From positions 868,001-932,000 of the forward strand of contig NZ_OW711693.1 of NCBI RefSeq assembly GCF_940670685.1: a stretch of DNA of 64,000 nucleotides. Reading direction: 5' to 3'. The stretch is from Anaeropeptidivorans aminofermentans. Lineage in GTDB: Bacteria > Bacillota > Clostridia > Lachnospirales > UBA5962. This document shows positions 60,585 through 64,000 of the stretch, piece by piece. Each line of letters starts with the position of its first letter. The first letter of the stretch is position 1. Below the pieces are notes generated by a model. It saw only the letters and a list, made by a program, of their open reading frames with translations. It searched no databases and had not been told where the DNA came from. The position numbers and the translations under genes are program-made.

Positions 60585-62482
60585 TGAAAAATGTTATTAT
60601 GGGAACGGCCGGCCATGTGGATCACGGAAAGACAAGCCTTATAAAGGCCCTTACAGGTATTGATACGGATAGGCTTAAAGACGAGAAAAAAAGAGGAATA
60701 ACCATAGAGCTTGGCTTTGCCCATCTGGATTTTGAAGGCGGCAGGAAAATAGGCATCATAGATGTTCCCGGCCATGAACGGTTTGTCAAAAATATGCTTG
60801 CCGGCTCCGGTGGAATCGATATAGCCCTTCTTGTTGTAGCGGCAAATGAAGGCGTTATGCCTCAAACAAAAGAACATATGGAAATACTCAAGCTTCTGGG
60901 CATAAAAAGCGGCATCATTACCATAACCAAAATAGACATGGCGGACCGTGACTGGATAGAGATGGTAAAAGAAGATATCAAAGAGCTTGTGAAAGGCTCT
61001 TTCCTTGAAGATGCGCCTATTTACGAAACTTCAGTATATAATAACGAAGGCCTTGAAGAGCTTAAAAAGGGTATCTTTGAATTAAGCGAAAAGGCTATAG
61101 AAAAGGATTTAAATAAAGGCTTTCGTCTTCCTGTAGACAGGGTGTTTTCTATTGACGGCTTTGGAACCGTCGTAACGGGAACTTTAATAGAGGGCATGAT
61201 AAATAAGGGAGACAGCGCCGTTATTTATACACCTGAGCTGGAAACAAAGGTCAGGAATATCCAAGTACATGATATGAATGTAGATACTGCCTATACTGGC
61301 CAGCGGGTTGCCATAAATCTTTCTTCCGTTAAAAAAGAGGAGATTCAGAGAGGTTTTGTTATTGCAAAGCCTGGAAGCCTTGAAAATACTTACATGGTTG
61401 ACGTTAAGCTGAATCTGCTTGCAGACACGGAAAGAACCATTAAAAATAACAGCAGAGTGCATTTTTATCACGGTTCATCGGAAGTACTTGCAAAAGTTAT
61501 CCTTCTTGATAAAGAAGAAATCAAAAAAGGGGAGCAGGCTTATGCCCAGCTAAGGCTTGAAGAAGAGATTGCACTGAAATACGCAGACAGATATATCGTG
61601 AGATTTTATTCTCCTATGGAAACCATAGGAGGGGGCTTTGTTCTTAATCCCAATCCTAAAAAGCATTCAAGAAATAAAAAGGAAATAATCCAAAGCCTTG
61701 AAATTCTTGAAAAAGGAGACAGTGAAAAAAGAACGGAAGAATTTATCAAGGAAAGAAGCAAAGAATACCCCAAACTTTCTGAAATAAAAGGAAAAGCAAA
61801 TCTAAGCGATGAAGAATTTTCAAATGCCGTTTCTGCTCTTATAAATAAGAAGCTTATTGTGGAGCTTCCCGAAGAAACCGTTATTTCAAAAGACCATTAT
61901 GATTTTATATGGAAAAAGGCCATTGCCGCCCTTAAGGAATTTCATTCGGGAAATATGTATAAAAAGGGAATGAACCTTGAGGAATTTAAAAGCAGGGTAT
62001 TTAGAGGAACCCCCGATTTATCCGCCAACGCAATAATATCAGCCCTTACGGAAAATAAAAAAATAATTCTTGCTGATGGATTAGTATCTGATGCTTCTTT
62101 TAAAGTACAGTTTGACCCTCTCCATTCAAAACTTGCAGACGAAATAGAAAAGGCCTATATGGATGCAGGCGTTTTAGTGCCGAATAAAGATGATATTTTA
62201 AACCCCATAAAAGACAGGAATAAAATAAAGATATTTGAGGCCCTTGTGGAAGCGGGAACCCTTGTAATGATAGATAAGCAAATGTTTTTTCATAAAGATG
62301 TGTATGAAAACTGTCTTAAAATAATGAAGGAACACATTGAAAAAAACGGTACAATAACGTTAGGAGAATTCAGGGATTTAATAGGAGCTTCCAGAAAATA
62401 TGCCGTGGCTCTTTTAGAATACTGGGATTCTAAAAAAATAACGAAAAAGGTCGGAGACGCAAGGGTTTTAACTAAAAAGTAA
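60584..62482 (+). CDS. selB: Selenocysteine-specific elongation factor
   Basis: SelB delivers Sec-tRNA to UGA codons at SECIS hairpins. The 632 residues have P-loop GTAGHVDHGKTSL, RGITIELGFAHLD (switch 1), DVPGHERFVKNMLAG, and TKIDMADRDW-type G4. EF-Tu-like domains II-III carry RVFSIDGFGTVVTGTL. The C-terminal winged helices (from about residue 400) end YAVALLEYWDSKKITKKVGD, the part that reads SECIS RNA. I use ATG 60584, coupled to the selA stop, over an earlier in-frame ATG inside selA. Confidence 0.96.
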   Translation: MKNVIMGTAGHVDHGKTSLIKALTGIDTDRLKDEKKRGITIELGFAHLDFEGGRKIGIIDVPGHERFVKNMLAGSGGIDIALLVVAANEGVMPQTKEHMEILKLLGIKSGIITITKIDMADRDWIEMVKEDIKELVKGSFLEDAPIYETSVYNNEGLEELKKGIFELSEKAIEKDLNKGFRLPVDRVFSIDGFGTVVTGTLIEGMINKGDSAVIYTPELETKVRNIQVHDMNVDTAYTGQRVAINLSSVKKEEIQRGFVIAKPGSLENTYMVDVKLNLLADTERTIKNNSRVHFYHGSSEVLAKVILLDKEEIKKGEQAYAQLRLEEEIALKYADRYIVRFYSPMETIGGGFVLNPNPKKHSRNKKEIIQSLEILEKGDSEKRTEEFIKERSKEYPKLSEIKGKANLSDEEFSNAVSALINKKLIVELPEETVISKDHYDFIWKKAIAALKEFHSGNMYKKGMNLEEFKSRVFRGTPDLSANAIISALTENKKIILADGLVSDASFKVQFDPLHSKLADEIEKAYMDAGVLVPNKDDILNPIKDRNKIKIFEALVEAGTLVMIDKQMFFHKDVYENCLKIMKEHIEKNGTITLGEFRDLIGASRKYAVALLEYWDSKKITKKVGDARVLTKK

Positions 62483-63020
62483 AGAAAGTATAATCTTTTA
62501 GGTTTTATAATTTAATTATCGGAAATAATAATAGGAAAATATAAACATTAATGCCGAAGGTAACATAGTATAAAAAAGGATAGTTTTTCTAAAGTATATT
62601 TTTTAAATGGATAAAAGGCTTAGAATATCTTTAGTAATGGTATACTAAGCCTTTTAAAGTAAATACTTAATTAAAAAATAGTATATATGCCGATAATTTT
62701 TAGAGTACGATTTTGGTCGACTATCATACTAGCTGCGGTATACAGAACACTGTCTACAAGATGCATCACAAAATTACACTATTTTTTATATCTATGAATA
62801 TTTTGCATAGTAGAAAATATAATTTGCAGGATTTTTTAATAATTTGTCATAAGAAGAAAAATTGTGAAGTTTTTGTCTAAAATTAGGAGGCTATTACTTT
62901 ACAAAAAAATATAAATATGTTATTGTTACATTGCATATGAGTGCAGTTTTTCTATCAATAAAACTTATGGAAAACCCTATAGTTAAAGGTATATCTATAA
63001 CTTAAACCATATAGTTCGTG
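62483..63020. other. Intergenic stretch between selB and tRNA-Sec, with likely terminator
   Basis: AAAAGGCTTAG (about 62614-62624) pairs with CTAAGCCTTTT (about 62647-62657), 11 bp with a long loop and AT-rich tail, which probably ends the selAB transcript. The rest is AT-rich, with no gene or recognised RNA. Confidence 0.5.
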
Positions 63021-63049
63021 TTGACAAATATAACAAAACATGATACCAT
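63021..63049 (+). promoter_or_regulatory. Promoter of tRNA-Sec
   Basis: TTGACA (63021-63026) and TACCAT (63044-63049) are 17 bp apart, placing the start about 8 nt before the tRNA. Confidence 0.75.
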
Positions 63050-63064
63050 TATTATATATGATAT

Positions 63065-63162
63065 GGGGGTAGAAGGGTCGCTGGTGTGCCCTCCGGTCTT
63101 CAAAACCGGTAATAGCGGCTTATACCCGCTTAGGTGGGTTCGATTCCCACATACCTCCGCCA
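63065..63162 (+). tRNA. selC: Selenocysteine tRNA (anticodon TCA)
   Basis: The 98-nt tRNA has an 8-nt acceptor arm (GGGGGTAG with ATACCTCC, last pair mismatched), a D arm AGGG/CCCT, and an anticodon stem CCGGT/ACCGG with TCA at 63100-63102. A long variable arm (GCGG/CCGC), a T arm GTGGG/CCCAC, discriminator G and encoded CCA are also present. The long extra arm and TCA anticodon are diagnostic. No terminator follows before the glycine riboswitch. Confidence 0.97.
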
Positions 63163-63197
63163 ATTAGAGGTTAAAATTAAATATGTTTTGGATGAAA

Positions 63198-63320
63198 GCT
63201 ATGGGAGAGACTATTTCATATAGCGCCGAAGGTTTAAGCTTATAGTTTGCCGACTATAAGTGATAATCTCAGGCAAAAGAACCATAGCGGGACAACACTC
63301 TGAAGGGTTCCAACAGAGAA
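63198..63320 (+). ncRNA. Glycine riboswitch (single aptamer)
   Basis: Conserved elements occur in order: GGGAGAGAC, GCGCCGAAGG, a variable stem with CTTATAGTTTGCCGACTATAAG, then CTCAGGCAAAAGAACC and GGGACAACACTCTG. P1 is GCTATGG (63198-63204) with CCATAGC (63282-63288). It sits in front of grdX, so glycine probably turns on the glycine reductase operon. Confidence 0.92.
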
Positions 63321-63368
63321 GGCATCGGGTATACTTTTATATGTTTGTATACTGGGATGCTTTTTATT
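63321..63368 (+). terminator. Terminator of the glycine riboswitch
   Basis: GCATC and GTATAC pair with GTATAC and GATGC around a loop, with a GG/TGG inner bulge, followed by TTTTTATT. It is the regulated terminator expected for an ON-type glycine switch. The 300 bp after it to grdX hold no gene. Confidence 0.85.
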
Positions 63369-63686
63369 ATGTTTTTTTACTTGAAGCATTAGCCAAAAAT
63401 TTACAAATATAAAATTTTTACTGCAAAAAACTGGTTTTTGTTAAAAAACAAAGAGGCAGAACTTCCTTGTTTTGAGGCGAAAAAATGCTGATGTTTGAGT
63501 TTAAAAGACATTTTAAGTTCAAATAATACATTAAATGGCATAAATCGTATATTTGAACAATTGTTAATAATAAAAAAATAGGATATACTTATAGTGGGCT
63601 TGTAGCACAATATTTATACGGCTATTAGAATTAGGGTTTTTACCGTATAACAAGGCCTTAAGTAATAATCTGGAAGCAGGGATATA

Positions 63687-64000
63687 GTGGACTTTATCTG
63701 TGTTACGAATAATGAAACACTCTACAACAAGTATAAAGATGATTTTGAAATAAGATTTTATAATATCCCTTTAAGGGATATTATGGTTAAGGTAAGAGAT
63801 ATGGTTCATGACGGCCATAAGATACTTACCCACCCCCTATCAGGAAGTGTAAAACCCGGCGAAACTACAATAAAAAGCATATTTGTCACCAAGAAAAAAA
63901 GCGGGCTTGACCACGAAAGTCTTATTTTAATTGAAACTAGCATAGAAGTCTGCGATAAGTTTGTTAAAAGACATTTTACTTATAAGAAAAGCAGAGAGGA
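63687..64000 (+). CDS. grdX: GrdX family protein, 5' part
   Basis: The frame opens with GTG 63687 behind GGAAGCAGGG and runs off the window. It reads MDFICVTNNETLYNKYKDDF, then RDIMVKVRDMVHDGHKILTH, PLSGSVKPGETTIKSIFV and SGLDHESLILIETSIEVCDKF, a clear match to GrdX. GrdX is the small first gene of many glycine, sarcosine or betaine reductase operons (role unproven). The position after a glycine riboswitch and tRNA-Sec indicates that selenoprotein grd genes follow beyond the window. Confidence 0.9.
   Translation, partial: MDFICVTNNETLYNKYKDDFEIRFYNIPLRDIMVKVRDMVHDGHKILTHPLSGSVKPGETTIKSIFVTKKKSGLDHESLILIETSIEVCDKFVKRHFTYKKSRE

Noticed and set aside
63401-63610. 69-codon minus-strand frame between glycine riboswitch and grdX
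   Set aside because: It runs against the likely grd leader, is AT-biased, and has no ribosome-binding site.

Overview
The window looks like chromosomal DNA from a low-GC, Gram-positive, flagellated anaerobe of the class Clostridia. The evidence is strong GGAGG ribosome-binding sites, RNase J, an mreB-flagellar rod gene order like Bacillus mbl-flhO-flhP, GntR/FCD control of citrate-lyase-type genes, rubredoxin, and a selenocysteine system (selA, selB, tRNA-Sec) leading into a glycine-riboswitch-controlled glycine reductase locus (grdX). This points to an amino-acid (Stickland-type) fermenter. I cannot fix the genus.

Layout. 1-2.9 kb: end of ruvX, a DUF1292 gene, RNase J. 3.4-7.1 kb: GntR regulator and citDEF. 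7.2-12.9 kb: complete peptide-type ABC importer (binding protein, two permeases, two ATPases). 13.3-15.5 kb: two tandem C45 acyltransferase-like hydrolases. 16.1-17.7 kb: a solitary second binding protein. 18-22.3 kb: HD-domain protein, then hisC-tyrA-aroA on the minus strand. 22.7-24.8 kb: EF-G paralogue. 25-26.3 kb: two small redox/ABM-type genes. 26.4-30.2 kb: cbiMNQO cobalt importer behind a distant cobalamin riboswitch. 30.7-33.7 kb: mreB and three flagellar rod genes. About 33.8-34.0 kb: a GC-rich candidate structured RNA. 34.2-38.5 kb: M20 peptidase and mgtA, the latter behind a leader-peptide/terminator arrangement. 39.3-39.9 kb: decayed XRE regulator cassette. 40-44 kb: thioredoxin, DUF4438, tyrosine recombinase, TtcA-like. 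44.1-44.85 kb: IS200-type element. 45.1-51.6 kb: dnaE-pfkA-pyk and rubredoxin. 52-59.1 kb: DUF1177, AroM, hydroxyacid dehydrogenase, methyltransferase, two small membrane proteins, creatininase family. 59.2-64 kb: selA-selB, tRNA-Sec, glycine riboswitch, start of grdX.

The intergenic DNA is unusually crowded with dispersed fold-back repeats. Family I (about 130-140 bp, ends TATAGTAAA / TTTACTATA) occurs about 20 times in 64 kb. Many copies abut or overlap stop codons. Two other repeat types (families II and III) and a separate MITE-like element are also present. The most unusual regulatory items are the mgtA leader ORF with a possible antiterminator/terminator pair, the unassigned structured-RNA candidate near 33.9 kb, the cobalamin riboswitch separated from cbiM by repeat insertions, and tRNA-Sec placed 36 nt in front of the glycine riboswitch with no terminator between them.

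All calls come from reading the sequence. No database search or folding program was run.
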